A stretch of DNA of 64,000 nucleotides from Flavobacterium sp. CG_23.5 (GCF_017875765.1 NZ_JAGGNA010000001.1:1139001-1203000); one strand, 5' to 3'; positions 35,608-46,525 are shown, numbered from the stretch's first letter. Numbers and translations: made by a program. Notes: a model not told the origin generated them from the sequence alone.

Positions 35608-37848
35608 ATGGATACGGCAGCAATAGTTACAGAAACGACCCATCACTTACAGCCCTTGATAAGCGATTTAGGATTAATACTTATGACTGCCGGAGTTGCA
35701 GTATTGCTGTTTAAAAAAATCAAACAACCGCTGGTTTTGGGGTATTTAATTGCAGGTTTTTTGGCTGGAAATCATTTTGATTTTTTCCCATCGGTGACTG
35801 ATATTAAAAGTGTTGAAGTTTGGGCAGAAATTGGCGTAATATTTTTGTTGTTCAGTCTTGGTCTAGAATTCAGTTTTAAAAAACTGATGAAAGTCGGTGG
35901 AACGGCTTCCATTACTGCAGTTACACAAATTTTTTCGATGACCGTCATAGGTTATTTGGTTGGGCAGTGGATGGATTGGACCAAGATGGATAGTGTTTTT
36001 TTAGGCGTGATTCTTTCGATTTCATCGACCACTATTATTCTCAAAACATTTGAAGAATTAGGCGTAAAAGCTCAAAATTTTGCCGGAATCGTTATTGGTT
36101 CTCTCATTGTTCAGGATATTGTTGCTATTTTAATGATGGTTTTGCTATCAACTATTGCTGTCAGCAACCAATTTTCGGGAGGTGAATTGATGCAATCAGT
36201 CTTAAAACTGGTGTTTTTCTTAACTATTTGGTTTGTTGGAGGCATCTTTTTTATTCCCACTTTGCTCAAAAAAGCAAAACATTTATTATCAGATGAAATG
36301 CTGCTTATTATTTCGCTGGCGCTTTGCTTGATGATGGTGATTCTTGCCGCAGATGTGGGGTTTTCTCCAGCCCTAGGTGCGTTTATAATGGGTTCAATAA
36401 TTGCTGAGACTACACAAGCGGAACACATTGAACATTTAGTAAAACCAGTAAAAGATCTATTTGGGGCCGTTTTCTTTGTGTCTGTCGGAATGCTAATTGA
36501 TCCTCAAACCTTGTATGAGCATACGATTCCCGTCGTTATTCTATCCCTTATTACTATTTTTGGGCAATCTATAAGTTCGACGGCAGGCGCGTTACTTTCA
36601 GGAAAACCGTTGAAAGAATCTGTTCAAACGGGAATGAGTTTATCTCAAATTGGGGAATTCTCCTTTATCATTGCCTCGCTTGGAATGACGCTTCATGTTA
36701 CGAGTTCGTTCTTGTATCCTATTGACGTTGCGGTTTCGGCGGTGACTACATTCACTACTCCGTTCATGATAAAATTATCGACTCCATTTTCGGAATTCCT
36801 GGCGAATAATTTACCGAGAAAATGGACCAAAAACATTGAGCGTTACAGTGCAAATACTCAGGCTATAAAATCAGTAACCAACTGGCAAATTGTATTGCAT
36901 GCTTACCTGCTGCAAGTTGTCTTGGTGTCGGTAATAATTATTGCTGTAATTTTACTTTCGTCTAAATTTATTTTGCCGTTGGTCCAAGAATATGAATATG
37001 GAAATACACTAGGGGCATTTATTACATTGGTATTTCTTTCGCCTTTTTTATGGGCACTTTCCTTGCGTCGTGTGGCTATAAATGAGGTCGAAAAATTAAT
37101 GTCAGAGCGCAAATACCGTGGTCCTATGGCTATGATGTTTTTATTTAGATTGTTATTGACGACTTTTTTTATAGGTTTTTTATTGAATATATTTTTCTCC
37201 CCAAAAATTGCGTTAATTGCATTGATAGGAGCTACGGTTATCTATTTTATTTTCAGTAAAAAATTAAATGCGCAATATCATAAAATTGAGCATCATTTTT
37301 TATCCAACTTAAACGCTAGAGAATTAGCAACACCAAAGCGAAGTCAAAGTGATTTATCTCCTTGGGACGGGCATATGGCATTTTTTGATATTTCCGCAAG
37401 TTCCAATATTACAGGAAACACTTTATATAAATTACAACTTCGGGAGCTAATGGGAATTAATATTGCCTCTATCAAAAGAGGTGATATCATGATTAACATT
37501 CCTAAAAAGAATGATCGTTTATTTCCCGGAGATGAAATATGCGTTATAGGCACGGACACTCAGGTAAAAGAATTCAAAAATTATCTAGACCAGCATGAGA
37601 CGGAAGTTCCGGATATAACTACTGAACCAGAAATTGTATTGCGCCAAATAGAATTGAAAAACGAATCCTACATCGGAAAAAGCATTCGCGATTCCAAATT
37701 GCGAGAAAAAACAAGTGGTTTGGTTGTAGGCATCGAAAAAAAGGGAAAAAGAATCTTAAATCCCGAATCGGATGTTTTGTTAGAGAAAGATGATATACTG
37801 TGGATTGTTGGAAATAAAAAATTATTAGCTGATTTAGTTCATAATTAA
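35608..37848 (+). CDS. CPA2 family cation:proton antiporter with two TrkA-C domains
   Basis: A 746-aa inner-membrane transporter. About 12-13 membrane helices fill residues 20-560, including FLLFSLGLEFSFKKL and LSQIGEFSFIIASLG, signature stretches of KefB/KefC-type CPA2 exchangers. The C-terminus is two consecutive TrkA-C domains (about 600-665, LRELMGINIASIKRGD ..., and about 680-745, GLVVGIEKKGKRILNPESDV), which bind small ligands and gate transport; the TrkA-N nucleotide-binding domain of Kef is absent. It probably exchanges Na+ or K+ for protons. The 5' region is occupied by a mosaic repeat. Confidence 0.93.
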   Translation: MDTAAIVTETTHHLQPLISDLGLILMTAGVAVLLFKKIKQPLVLGYLIAGFLAGNHFDFFPSVTDIKSVEVWAEIGVIFLLFSLGLEFSFKKLMKVGGTASITAVTQIFSMTVIGYLVGQWMDWTKMDSVFLGVILSISSTTIILKTFEELGVKAQNFAGIVIGSLIVQDIVAILMMVLLSTIAVSNQFSGGELMQSVLKLVFFLTIWFVGGIFFIPTLLKKAKHLLSDEMLLIISLALCLMMVILAADVGFSPALGAFIMGSIIAETTQAEHIEHLVKPVKDLFGAVFFVSVGMLIDPQTLYEHTIPVVILSLITIFGQSISSTAGALLSGKPLKESVQTGMSLSQIGEFSFIIASLGMTLHVTSSFLYPIDVAVSAVTTFTTPFMIKLSTPFSEFLANNLPRKWTKNIERYSANTQAIKSVTNWQIVLHAYLLQVVLVSVIIIAVILLSSKFILPLVQEYEYGNTLGAFITLVFLSPFLWALSLRRVAINEVEKLMSERKYRGPMAMMFLFRLLLTTFFIGFLLNIFFSPKIALIALIGATVIYFIFSKKLNAQYHKIEHHFLSNLNARELATPKRSQSDLSPWDGHMAFFDISASSNITGNTLYKLQLRELMGINIASIKRGDIMINIPKKNDRLFPGDEICVIGTDTQVKEFKNYLDQHETEVPDITTEPEIVLRQIELKNESYIGKSIRDSKLREKTSGLVVGIEKKGKRILNPESDVLLEKDDILWIVGNKKLLADLVHN

Positions 37849-37873
37849 TATATTGAGTCTAAAGACGGATGTC

Positions 37874-37903
37874 ATAAAGTTTTAAAGTCCTTTAAAACTT
37901 TAT
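37874..37903. terminator. Hairpin behind the antiporter gene
   Basis: ATAAAGTTTTAAAG, loop TC, CTTTAAAACTTTAT: a perfect 14-bp AT-rich stem 26 bp after the stop. A second hairpin, AAGGTG (37940-37945) with CACCTT (37958-37963), lies nearer the convergent guaB gene and, read on the minus strand, is followed by T's. Confidence 0.7.
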
Positions 37904-37993
37904 TTAGATTTATGTAATGCACTTGTTTCTTTATAAAAAAAGGTGCATTTTTATGTACACCTTATGATTTTTGACTTTATGACTTTTGACTAA

Positions 37994-39466
37994 TTATCTC
38001 GAATAATTCGGGGCTTCTTTCGTAATAGTTACATTATGAGGATGACTTTCGTTGATACCACTTGCAGTGATACGAACAAAACGACCTGTTTCCTGTAAAG
38101 TTGGAATATCTTTTGAACCGCAATATCCCATTCCGGCACGAAGACCGCCGATGAATTGTTGCATACTTTCGTTTAATTCTCCTTTATAAGGCACACGCCC
38201 GACGATTCCCTCTGGAACTAGTTTCTTTACATCATCTTCCACATCTTGGAAATAACGATCTTTCGATCCTTCTTGCATGGCCTCAACAGAACCCATTCCA
38301 CGGTAAGATTTGAATTTTCTTCCTTCGAAAATAATAGTTTCTCCCGGAGATTCCATTGTTCCAGCTAGTAAGGAACCTAACATTACACAGTCAGCACCGG
38401 CAGCAATAGCTTTCGGTATATCACCAGTGTAACGTATTCCACCATCTGCAATTACCGGAACACCCGATCCTTTAATCGCTGCGGCTACTTCAAGTACAGC
38501 AGAAAACTGAGGAAAACCAACACCTGCGACAATACGTGTAGTACATATTGAACCTGGACCAATTCCTACTTTAACACCATCAGCGCCATTTTCAACAAGA
38601 TATATGGCTGCCTCAGCAGTGGCAATATTACCTACAATAACGTCTAACTCAGGAAATTTAGCTTTTACTAATTTTAGTACATCTACCACTCCTTTTGTAT
38701 GTCCGTGAGCGGTATCGATTATAACGGCATCAACTCCAGCATTGACCAAAGCCGTTGCTCTTTCCACAGCATCAGCAGTAACGCCTAATGCAGCAGCAAC
38801 ACGCAAACGTCCAAATTTGTCTTTGTTGGCATTTGGTTTTTGGGTCAATTTAGTAATATCTCTAAACGTAATTAAACCTACTAATTTATAATCCGCATTA
38901 ACAACGGGAAGTTTTTCGATTTTATATCCTTGCAAAACTACTTCCGCTTGTTCCAATGAAGTTCCTTCGGCAACAGTTACCAAGTTTTCACTTGTCATTA
39001 CCTCAACAATAGGTCTTGCATTGTTTTTTTCGAAACGTAAATCACGATTTGTCACAATACCTTTTAGTATTTTGTTGTCATCCACAATTGGGATTCCACC
39101 AATACCATATTCTTTCATTGCGTTTTTAGCATCGGCAACGGTAGAAGTCAACGGCAAAGTAACCGGATCGATAATCATACCTGATTCGGCACGTTTTACT
39201 TTTCGAACTTTAGCAGCTTGTTGCTCGATAGTCATATTTTTGTGCAAAACACCAATACCACCTTCTTGCGCCATAGCAATTGCCATAGAACTTTCGGTGA
39301 CAGTATCCATAGCAGCAGACACTATTGGAACGTTAAGTGTTATATTTCTTGAAAATTTTGATTGAATACTCACTTCGCGTGGAAGAACATTTGAGTAATT
39401 AGGAACTAATAGTACATCATCGTAAGTTAATCCTTCACCGATAATCTTAGAGTTGTGTGCGATCAT
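37994..39466 (-). CDS. guaB: IMP dehydrogenase
   Basis: A 490-aa enzyme that oxidises IMP to XMP with NAD, the first step to GMP. The catalytic Cys lies in GPGSICTTR (about 308), followed by the mobile flap ([20 protein letters not shown]). Two CBS domains are inserted at about residues 95-200 ([20 protein letters not shown], then [20 protein letters not shown]), which bind adenine nucleotides and regulate the tetramer. The ATG at 39466 begins [17 protein letters not shown], the usual start. A promoter candidate sits right upstream. Confidence 0.97.
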   Translation of the reverse strand: MIAHNSKIIGEGLTYDDVLLVPNYSNVLPREVSIQSKFSRNITLNVPIVSAAMDTVTESSMAIAMAQEGGIGVLHKNMTIEQQAAKVRKVKRAESGMIIDPVTLPLTSTVADAKNAMKEYGIGGIPIVDDNKILKGIVTNRDLRFEKNNARPIVEVMTSENLVTVAEGTSLEQAEVVLQGYKIEKLPVVNADYKLVGLITFRDITKLTQKPNANKDKFGRLRVAAALGVTADAVERATALVNAGVDAVIIDTAHGHTKGVVDVLKLVKAKFPELDVIVGNIATAEAAIYLVENGADGVKVGIGPGSICTTRIVAGVGFPQFSAVLEVAAAIKGSGVPVIADGGIRYTGDIPKAIAAGADCVMLGSLLAGTMESPGETIIFEGRKFKSYRGMGSVEAMQEGSKDRYFQDVEDDVKKLVPEGIVGRVPYKGELNESMQQFIGGLRAGMGYCGSKDIPTLQETGRFVRITASGINESHPHNVTITKEAPNYSR

Positions 39467-39496
39467 TGCAATTTGTAGTTGTAGTTAAATTGCGTG

Positions 39497-39530
39497 CAAA
39501 TATAGACAATCTTAAGCAAAAAAACCACAA
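39497..39530 (-). promoter_or_regulatory. Promoter of guaB
   Basis: On the minus strand TTG (39530-39528), a 23-nt spacer and TATATTTG (39504-39497) match the Bacteroidota consensus, ending about 30 bp before the guaB start. Confidence 0.6.
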
Positions 39531-39629
39531 TTTTTAACAATAAATTGATTAAATTGCATTACAAAGGTATTCCGCCCAATTATAGCCTTTGTTGTTTCCA
39601 AGCTATAAATTTTGATTAATTTCATTTCA

Positions 39630-42176
39630 ATGGTAGAATCAGAAGCACCTATTACAGGACTTTCAAACGATCAGGTAATAGAATCAAGGACTCTCAATGG
39701 TTCCAATTCTTTAGACCATCAGGATAAAAATAATTTTCTGACTTCCTTAATCGAGATGGTTAAGGAGCCGATGTTTTTATTACTGGTAACTGCAACAGGT
39801 ATTTATTTCATTACTGGTGATTATGGAAATGGAATTTTTATGGCGCTAGCCATCCTTTTGGTTTCTGCAATTTCGCTTTATCAGGAATCTAAAAGTCGAA
39901 ATGCCATTGAATCCCTAAAAAAATTATCCCAACCCAAAAGCAAAGTCATTCGCAATAGTGAGATTATAGAAATAGCAAGCGAGGAAATTGTTTTGGGTGA
40001 TTTCATTCAGATTGAAGAAGGGACCTTTGTAGCGGCTGACGGAACAATTATTCAATCTAATGATTTTTCTGCAAACGAATCAATACTTACCGGAGAATCA
40101 CTTGCGGTTTTCAAAAATGAAAAATCCGAAAATAATGAGGTATATCGGGGAACAATTGTTGCCAGCGGATTGGCTATTTGCGAAGTGACCGCCATTGGAA
40201 GCAAAACAAAATTGGGGAAAATAGGTAAAAGTCTGGAAACGATTGCTGAAGAAAAAACACCGTTACAAATACAGATTGGAAATTTTGTAAAGAAAATGTC
40301 TCTTGTGGGCCTAGTGATTTTTGGAATTGTTTGGGGTATTAATTATTATAATTCTAAAAACTTTTTAGATAGTTTGTTAAAAGCATTGACTCTGGCAATG
40401 AGTATTATTCCTGAAGAAATTCCAGTTGCTTTCACCACTTTTATGGCTTTAGGTGCTTGGCGATTAATGAAGATGGGAATTATTGTCAAGCAAACCAAAA
40501 CGGTAGAAACGTTAGGCAGTGCCACCGTAATTTGTACCGATAAAACGGGAACTATTACCGAAAACAAAATGAGTTTAGCACAATGGTATACTTTTTCTGA
40601 TGACACCTTAAATAACAATGGCAATGACAAAGGCAACAGTAATAACAATCATACACTTAATCCAATAGAACAAGAGCTTCTAAGTCTCGCCATGTGGGCA
40701 AGTGAACCCATTCCGTTTGACGGCATGGAGATTGCGCTGCACGAAACGTACGGAAATTTAAAAATTAATGATGAACGGCGAAATTTCAAATTAGTACATG
40801 AGTACCCACTGGATGGAAAACCACCTATGATGACACATGTTTTTGAAAATCAAGATGGAACGCGAATCATTGCGGCCAAAGGGGCACCCGAAGCTTTAAT
40901 TGCTAGTTCAAATTTATCAAAGAAGGAAACCACACAAATTTTAGAAGCAGTAGAAACGATGGCTAATAAGGGTTTTCGAGTTTTGGGTGTTGGCGTGACC
41001 GAATTTCAAGGAAATGATTACCCGAAAAAACAACAAGATTTCCCCTTTCATTTTAAGGGATTAATTGCTTTTTATGACCCACCAAAAGAGAATATTAAAA
41101 CCGTCTTTGAAACATTTTATAAAGCCGGTATTCTGGTAAAAATTGTAACAGGGGACAATGCAGTTACAACATCAACCATTGCAAAACAAGTGGGTTTCAG
41201 AAACCCTGAAAAAGTTCTAAATGGCGATGAATTGATGGCAATGGACGAAGCTACTTTAAAAGAAAAAGTAATGGAAACAACTATTTTTACCCGCATGTTT
41301 CCCGAGGCCAAACTTAAAATCATAAAAGCATTAAAAGACAATAACCAAATAGTAGCCATGACCGGTGATGGTGTTAATGATGGTCCCGCTTTAAAATCAG
41401 CACACATAGGAATTGCTATGGGTAAAAAAGGGACCGAAATTGCCAAAGAAGCAGCAAATTTAATCCTGATTGATGACGATTTCTCTAAAATGACCGACGC
41501 CATCGCTATGGGAAGAAAAATTTATATCAATCTAAAAAAAGCCATTCAATATATTATTTCCATACATATTCCCATTATCCTGATTGTCTTTATTCCATTG
41601 GCACTAGGCTGGGTTTATCCTAATATTTTCTCGCCGGTTCATATTATTTTTCTCGAAATAATAATGGGTCCAACCTGTTCTATAATTTATGAAAATGAAC
41701 CTATGGAACGTAATCTGATGTTGCTAGCACCAAGACCTTTTACCACTACTTTTTTCAACTTGAAAGAAATTACAATTAGTATCGTTCAAGGGCTTATGAT
41801 TACTTTCGGACTATTATTTGTGTACCAATATTGCATTGCAATTAATTGTACAGAAAGTGCGACCAGAACTACTGTTTTTCTCACGCTGATATCATCTAAT
41901 GTCTTTCTGACACTCGTAAATCGTTCTTTTTATTATTCTATATTTACGACCATACGTTACAAAAACAATCTGGTTTTAATGATTATTTCGTTAACCATTA
42001 TCATCACGGGGTTATTATTGTTTGTTCCAATATTCGCTCATTTCTTTCAATTTGAAACGGTTTCAGCCAGCCAAATAGGTTTGAGTATTTTAGTCGGGTT
42101 TGTCTCCGTACTTTGGATTGAAATTTACAAATTATTTAAGCGTAGAAAACAGAACGAAAAGCCCGAGATAAGATAA
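39630..42176 (+). CDS. Cation-translocating P-type ATPase (Ca2+-ATPase-like)
   Basis: From ATG 39630 (MVESEAPITGLSNDQ) the protein is 848 aa; an earlier TTG is unlikely. It has the P-type motifs TGES (about 155), phosphorylation site CTDKTGT (D304), KGAPE for nucleotide binding, TGDN and GDGVNDGPALK, with about 10 membrane helices. The M4 motif is PEEIP in place of the PEGLP of calcium pumps, and the family is closest to PMR1/P2A ATPases, so Ca2+ or Mn2+ export is likely but not certain. Residues about 328-342 (NNNGNDKGNSNNN) are an Asn-rich stretch encoded by a CAATG-type repeat, placed in the N-domain between strands. Confidence 0.92.
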   Translation: MVESEAPITGLSNDQVIESRTLNGSNSLDHQDKNNFLTSLIEMVKEPMFLLLVTATGIYFITGDYGNGIFMALAILLVSAISLYQESKSRNAIESLKKLSQPKSKVIRNSEIIEIASEEIVLGDFIQIEEGTFVAADGTIIQSNDFSANESILTGESLAVFKNEKSENNEVYRGTIVASGLAICEVTAIGSKTKLGKIGKSLETIAEEKTPLQIQIGNFVKKMSLVGLVIFGIVWGINYYNSKNFLDSLLKALTLAMSIIPEEIPVAFTTFMALGAWRLMKMGIIVKQTKTVETLGSATVICTDKTGTITENKMSLAQWYTFSDDTLNNNGNDKGNSNNNHTLNPIEQELLSLAMWASEPIPFDGMEIALHETYGNLKINDERRNFKLVHEYPLDGKPPMMTHVFENQDGTRIIAAKGAPEALIASSNLSKKETTQILEAVETMANKGFRVLGVGVTEFQGNDYPKKQQDFPFHFKGLIAFYDPPKENIKTVFETFYKAGILVKIVTGDNAVTTSTIAKQVGFRNPEKVLNGDELMAMDEATLKEKVMETTIFTRMFPEAKLKIIKALKDNNQIVAMTGDGVNDGPALKSAHIGIAMGKKGTEIAKEAANLILIDDDFSKMTDAIAMGRKIYINLKKAIQYIISIHIPIILIVFIPLALGWVYPNIFSPVHIIFLEIIMGPTCSIIYENEPMERNLMLLAPRPFTTTFFNLKEITISIVQGLMITFGLLFVYQYCIAINCTESATRTTVFLTLISSNVFLTLVNRSFYYSIFTTIRYKNNLVLMIISLTIIITGLLLFVPIFAHFFQFETVSASQIGLSILVGFVSVLWIEIYKLFKRRKQNEKPEIR

Positions 42177-42219
42177 AGGCAAGAAGATTTATTTTACTGA
42201 CTAGCGTCTAAAAAGTCTA

Positions 42220-43617
42220 TCACTCTTTATCTTTAAAAATGATATTGAGTCCAAATTGAAACGAAAGACTATTGGCTTTGGAAACATCCTTATATTCTAA
42301 AAGATTATCAGCCAGAACATAAAAATTCACAGGTCCGAATTGACTTGACAACCCCAATCCGATATTTTTATAGGAGTAAGAATCGATCGTGTAAGTTGCT
42401 TTCATTTGCAAAGAATTGAAAATTTTTCTTCTATAATACGTTGTAAAAGCCATTAATGGTGTCCGTGGAGTTGACATTAGAAACAACTGCGCACCAACGG
42501 CACTTTTATAAACAGTTTCAGGATTATAATTCAAACAGTCACAATCATCAGGGCGTTCTTCATCAAACGAATATTGAATAGATGAAATAAATTTTGCTGG
42601 ACGCCAAGTGGTATATTTAGTGTACAAAGTATCTAAAGGAATAGCTGCTTTAAATTCTTGATAAACATTTCCTGCTGAATTTCCGCCCAAAAATTTTGGG
42701 TTAATACCCTCCGCATTATAATATCCTTTATAAACAAAACTTTCTACGTCCTTCGTGTGCTTTATAAAACCAATATCCGCAACACTTGCCGTAAACTGAA
42801 CATTTTTCTTAGGATAATAGGTAAGTCCAGCATCAAAACCTAAGCCGAGATCACCACCAAAAAAAGTCCTATGAGCAATATCACTTGCAATATTTCCTGA
42901 ATAATCACTTTTAGTATATTGCGAAATTCCAGAAGTATTGAGTTGCAAATTCGAAGAAATAACTTGTTCATAAATCCCCTTATCAGATGGAATTGTATAA
43001 ATATATCCTGAATTATTAGTCGAATTCAGATTTGCAGCACTTGAATATATTTTTCCTCGAAAACCAAGGATCAAATGGTCATTTACGTTTTTATGATATC
43101 CTATATGAAGAACCGATAGCATTTCTGCCTTTACATTCAAATCCCCCAAATCAAATACTTTTCCTAAATAATCTTTATTTCCGTCCAAAGCGAGTATGGC
43201 TAAATCTTTAGGCATATAGCTCAAGAAATCAAATTCCTGATACATTCCAAAAGAAATGTAAGAATCGTATTGATCTTCGTCCCTTTTGATCCTGAAACCG
43301 CCGTTAAACAGTTCTACTTGTTCGTTTATTGCTGCTTTATCTTTTCTTGTGGTAGAAAACACGACATCACGCAATTTTTCATTAAAATCCACTCCGTTAT
43401 TAGCAAATAAATCATAGGCAGAAAAACCACTTGAACCTACATTTGCCGAAATTCCAGATAATAATGGAATTCCAAAGTAGAATTTATATTTAACATCAGA
43501 TCCGGGGTTAGTCAACAAAGACTGAGGAACTGCCGTAAAATTATATAAAAGTTGTTTGTTTTGGGAAATACTGTTAACCGAAACCAATAGAATAAAAAGC
43601 AATATTATTTTTCTCAT
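42220..43617 (-). CDS. DUF5723 outer-membrane protein (PorP-like)
   Basis: A 465-aa secreted protein with a signal peptide (MRKIILLFILLVSVNSIS, then QNKQ). It starts LLYNFTAVPQSLLTNPGSD, the mark of DUF5723, and the rest alternates amphipathic strands ending in aromatic residues, as in an outer-membrane beta barrel (last stretch NSLSFQFGLNIIFKDKE with terminal aromatic pattern). The family is found in Bacteroidota and is related to the PorP/SprF group associated with type IX secretion, but a secretion role is not shown here. It overlaps the lipoprotein gene before it by 4 bp, so the two form an operon. Confidence 0.85.
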   Translation of the reverse strand: MRKIILLFILLVSVNSISQNKQLLYNFTAVPQSLLTNPGSDVKYKFYFGIPLLSGISANVGSSGFSAYDLFANNGVDFNEKLRDVVFSTTRKDKAAINEQVELFNGGFRIKRDEDQYDSYISFGMYQEFDFLSYMPKDLAILALDGNKDYLGKVFDLGDLNVKAEMLSVLHIGYHKNVNDHLILGFRGKIYSSAANLNSTNNSGYIYTIPSDKGIYEQVISSNLQLNTSGISQYTKSDYSGNIASDIAHRTFFGGDLGLGFDAGLTYYPKKNVQFTASVADIGFIKHTKDVESFVYKGYYNAEGINPKFLGGNSAGNVYQEFKAAIPLDTLYTKYTTWRPAKFISSIQYSFDEERPDDCDCLNYNPETVYKSAVGAQLFLMSTPRTPLMAFTTYYRRKIFNSLQMKATYTIDSYSYKNIGLGLSSQFGPVNFYVLADNLLEYKDVSKANSLSFQFGLNIIFKDKE

Positions 43618-44165
43618 TGTATAACTAAATAAGCGGTAACACTTGAACGTAATTTAATACTTCCCGAACTGTTTTCAGTTAATATTGGGCCTGGTAGCAT
43701 TCTCAGAACGAAAGACATTTTAGTGGTACTTTTTAATAAATTAAGTTTTGTGTTTTGAAAAATTTCGGTTTTTGTTACAACATTAGTTCCCCCAGTATAA
43801 GCAGGAATAAAAAAGTTCATAGAATAAAGAGGTTGATTGTTTTTATCAATTAAAACGATATCCAAAACATAAGCTCTATTTATGGTGTTATTAATTTCAA
43901 AAAAGAAATCGGCTCGATTTAAATTATCTCTGAAAAAAGCATCGTTAAAGACATCAATTGTTGGAGAGTCCACTGATATAATTTGTTCTATTCCATTGGT
44001 TACAAATTGATTTGCCGGAACATCAAAACTAGCCAGATTCGTAACAAAAATAGGTTCTAACTTTACTGTATTAACTTGATTAAAATCTAAGTCGCTTGAA
44101 CAGGAAAAGAAGAATATAGAGAGAAGAAATATTCCTAAAATTCTATTGAAAGGCACTGGTTTCAT
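43614..44165 (-). CDS. Lipoprotein of unknown function, operon with the DUF5723 gene
   Basis: From ATG 44165 (MKPVPFNRILGIFLLSIFFF) the protein is 183 aa; an ATG 21 bp upstream would add seven residues before the signal peptide. The lipobox ends in SC with C22, then SSDLDFNQ. The mature part is beta-rich (AYVLDIVLIDKNNQPLYSMN). The stop overlaps the DUF5723 start (ATGA), pointing to coupled translation and a joint role at the outer membrane. Function unknown. Confidence 0.8.
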   Translation of the reverse strand: MKPVPFNRILGIFLLSIFFFSCSSDLDFNQVNTVKLEPIFVTNLASFDVPANQFVTNGIEQIISVDSPTIDVFNDAFFRDNLNRADFFFEINNTINRAYVLDIVLIDKNNQPLYSMNFFIPAYTGGTNVVTKTEIFQNTKLNLLKSTTKMSFVLRMLPGPILTENSSGSIKLRSSVTAYLVIQ

Positions 44166-44275
44166 TGTTAAATTTATTAAAATCAATCTGTAAATAATTG
44201 TATTACCAACGCACCAATTACCTACTTATTATTTTAAATACCAAATGTTAATAAAGGCTTAAAGCTATTCATTGA

Positions 44276-45139
44276 CTAGTGAAATTCACCAAACAATTTA
44301 GAAGCCTCATTATAAGCACTTTCAAAACTCATCGGACTTAAATTTGTATTTTCTTTTTTGGAAGTAAAGTAGGACAATAATTTCTCTGTAGGCATATTAC
44401 CCGTCAAATCATCAGTGGCCATTGGACAACCACCAAAACCCTGAATCGCACCATCATATCTGCGGCAACCTGCGTTGTAAGCGGCGTCAATTTTCTCAAA
44501 CCATTTATCTGGTGTCGTATGAAGATGGGCTCCAAACTCAATTTTAGGATATTTTGGAATTAAATTCGAAAATAAATACCCAATTACATCAGGTGTCGAA
44601 CTTCCCACAGTATCAGAAAGTGAAAGGATTTTCACGCCCATATCAGATAATTTTTGGGTCCACTCCCCTACTATTTCCGTGCTCCATGGATCACCATAAG
44701 GATTTCCAAAACCCATAGAAAGATAGGCCACCACTTCTTTATTACTTTTATAGGCAATTTCCAGAATTTCCTGCAAAGTGATTAATGATTCAGCAATAGT
44801 TTTATGGGTATTTCGCATCTGAAAATTTTCGGAAATCGAAAACGGGAAACCTAAATATTGTATTTCAGCGTGTTCTGATGCCAAAATTGCCCCTTGCGTA
44901 TTTGCAATTATTGCCAATAATTTACTTCGGGTTTTTGACAAATCTAGTTGTGCCAACAATTCCGCCGTATCCTGCATTTGCGGAATAGCTTTTGGCGAAA
45001 CAAAACTACCAAAATCAATGGTATCAAAACCGACACGCAATAAGGACTGGATATAGGCTACTTTTCTAGCAGTAGGAATAAATGGTTTTATGCCTTGCAT
45101 GGCATCACGTGGACATTCTATAATTTTTATTGGCTCCAT
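44276..45139 (-). CDS. Hydroxymethylglutaryl-CoA lyase
   Basis: From ATG 45139 (MEPIKIIECPRDAMQGIKPF) the protein is 287 aa. An upstream in-frame start would lie across the promoter and is rejected. It is a TIM-barrel metalloenzyme of the HMGL family: CPRDAMQG (Arg-Asp metal ligand pair), SLSDTVGSSTPD, FGAHLHTTPD (metal His residues) and GGCPMATDDLTGN with the catalytic Cys in the mobile loop. It splits HMG-CoA into acetyl-CoA and acetoacetate, the last step of leucine breakdown. The presence of leucine dehydrogenase and an E2 gene in this window agrees with this pathway. Confidence 0.92.
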   Translation of the reverse strand: MEPIKIIECPRDAMQGIKPFIPTARKVAYIQSLLRVGFDTIDFGSFVSPKAIPQMQDTAELLAQLDLSKTRSKLLAIIANTQGAILASEHAEIQYLGFPFSISENFQMRNTHKTIAESLITLQEILEIAYKSNKEVVAYLSMGFGNPYGDPWSTEIVGEWTQKLSDMGVKILSLSDTVGSSTPDVIGYLFSNLIPKYPKIEFGAHLHTTPDKWFEKIDAAYNAGCRRYDGAIQGFGGCPMATDDLTGNMPTEKLLSYFTSKKENTNLSPMSFESAYNEASKLFGEFH

Positions 45140-45146
45140 AGAAAGC

Positions 45147-45176
45147 CAAAGATAAGAAAAGTTGCAAAGTTGCAAA
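45147..45176 (-). promoter_or_regulatory. Promoter of the HMG-CoA lyase gene
   Basis: On the minus strand TTTG (45176-45173), an 18-nt spacer and TATCTTTG (45154-45147) fit the consensus very well and end 7 bp before the ATG at 45139, giving an almost leaderless mRNA. Confidence 0.75.
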
Positions 45177-45310
45177 GTTTCTGACTTACAAAGTTTTTAT
45201 GAATTCAAAAAAAGAATGTACACTCAAAATATTAGATGGTTTTAGGATAAATTTCAACCTTATTTAGTTTTGGTTTTCCCAAATTTCCCCAAATTTTAGA
45301 ATAATCCAAA

Positions 45311-46333
45311 TTACTTAATTCTTTCTAAAATTTCCTTGTTTATGGCTTTCACCAATGCAGGACCTTCATATATAAATCCAGTATACAGTTGCACTAAACA
45401 TGCTCCTGCTTCCAGCTTTTCAATTGCGTCAGCGGCAGAATGGATTCCACCTACTCCAATAATAGGAAAGGCTTTTTTACTGTTTTGAGATAAAAATCGG
45501 ATTACTTCAGTGGAACGTTGCGATAATGGTTTTCCTGACAGACCGCCCATTTCCGTTTTGTTTTCGGATTGTAATCCTTCGCGGGAAATCGTTGTATTTG
45601 TAGCAATAACTCCAGCAATTTTAGTTTCTTTAATGATATCAATAATATCTAGTAATTGCTCATCAGTCAAATCAGGAGCAATTTTCAAAAGAATCGGCTT
45701 TTGTTTTGGCTTAGCCAAATTCTTATTTTGCAGCGTTTGCAACAATTGAGTCAATGGTTCTTTATCTTGTAAGGCACGTAGATTTGGTGTGTTTGGCGAA
45801 CTTACGTTGACTACAAAATAATCAACATAATCAAACAAAGCTTCAAAACAAATTTCATAATCTGAAGTGGCATCTTCATTTGGTGTCAATTTATTTTTAC
45901 CAATATTCCCACCAATCAAGACGCCTGTATTTTTTTTCAATCGTTCAACTGCTTCAAGAACACCACCATTATTAAAACCCATTCGGTTTATGATTGCGCT
46001 ATCTTCTTTAAGGCGAAACAACCGTTTTTTTGGATTTCCTTCTTGCCCCTTTGGTGTAAGAGTTCCTATTTCGATAAATCCAAATCCAAAATTTGACAAT
46101 TCTTTATATAATTTGGCGTCTTTATCAAAACCAGCTGCCAATCCAACTGGGTTTTTAAATTTTAATCCAAAAACTTCGGTTTCTAACCGTGGATCATTGA
46201 TGTCATAGAGCGATTTAAAAAGGGACGAAAATCCCGGAATTTTAGATAAAAATCTAATAAGTGAAAAAGTGAAATAATGAACTTTTTCCGGATCAAACCA
46301 AAAAAGTATGGGACGAATTATTAATTTATACAT
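45311..46333 (-). CDS. pyrD: Dihydroorotate dehydrogenase (quinone), class 2
   Basis: A 340-aa membrane-associated FMN enzyme of pyrimidine synthesis that passes electrons to quinone. Class 2 features: an N-terminal helix pair ([20 protein letters not shown] and the next helix), [28 protein letters not shown] with the FMN site, the catalytic Ser in [11 protein letters not shown], and GGLSGKPL plus [11 protein letters not shown] for phosphate binding. Length is normal. A TATTTTTG box lies on the minus strand at 46353-46360. Confidence 0.97.
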   Translation of the reverse strand: MYKLIIRPILFWFDPEKVHYFTFSLIRFLSKIPGFSSLFKSLYDINDPRLETEVFGLKFKNPVGLAAGFDKDAKLYKELSNFGFGFIEIGTLTPKGQEGNPKKRLFRLKEDSAIINRMGFNNGGVLEAVERLKKNTGVLIGGNIGKNKLTPNEDATSDYEICFEALFDYVDYFVVNVSSPNTPNLRALQDKEPLTQLLQTLQNKNLAKPKQKPILLKIAPDLTDEQLLDIIDIIKETKIAGVIATNTTISREGLQSENKTEMGGLSGKPLSQRSTEVIRFLSQNSKKAFPIIGVGGIHSAADAIEKLEAGACLVQLYTGFIYEGPALVKAINKEILERIK

Positions 46334-46525
46334 GATTGTTGTGTTGCTGCTGCAAAAATAGAACTATCTACTCGATAATTAAATATTTGCAAATTAATTT
46401 AATAAATGAATTCTATTTTTCATAGAATTAATCTGAATAATTAATTATAAATCACTAATTTTAAGCATCTTATGTTATTTTAAATTGAATCAACCTTAAA
46501 TATTTAATTATTAAACTTTAAAAAA

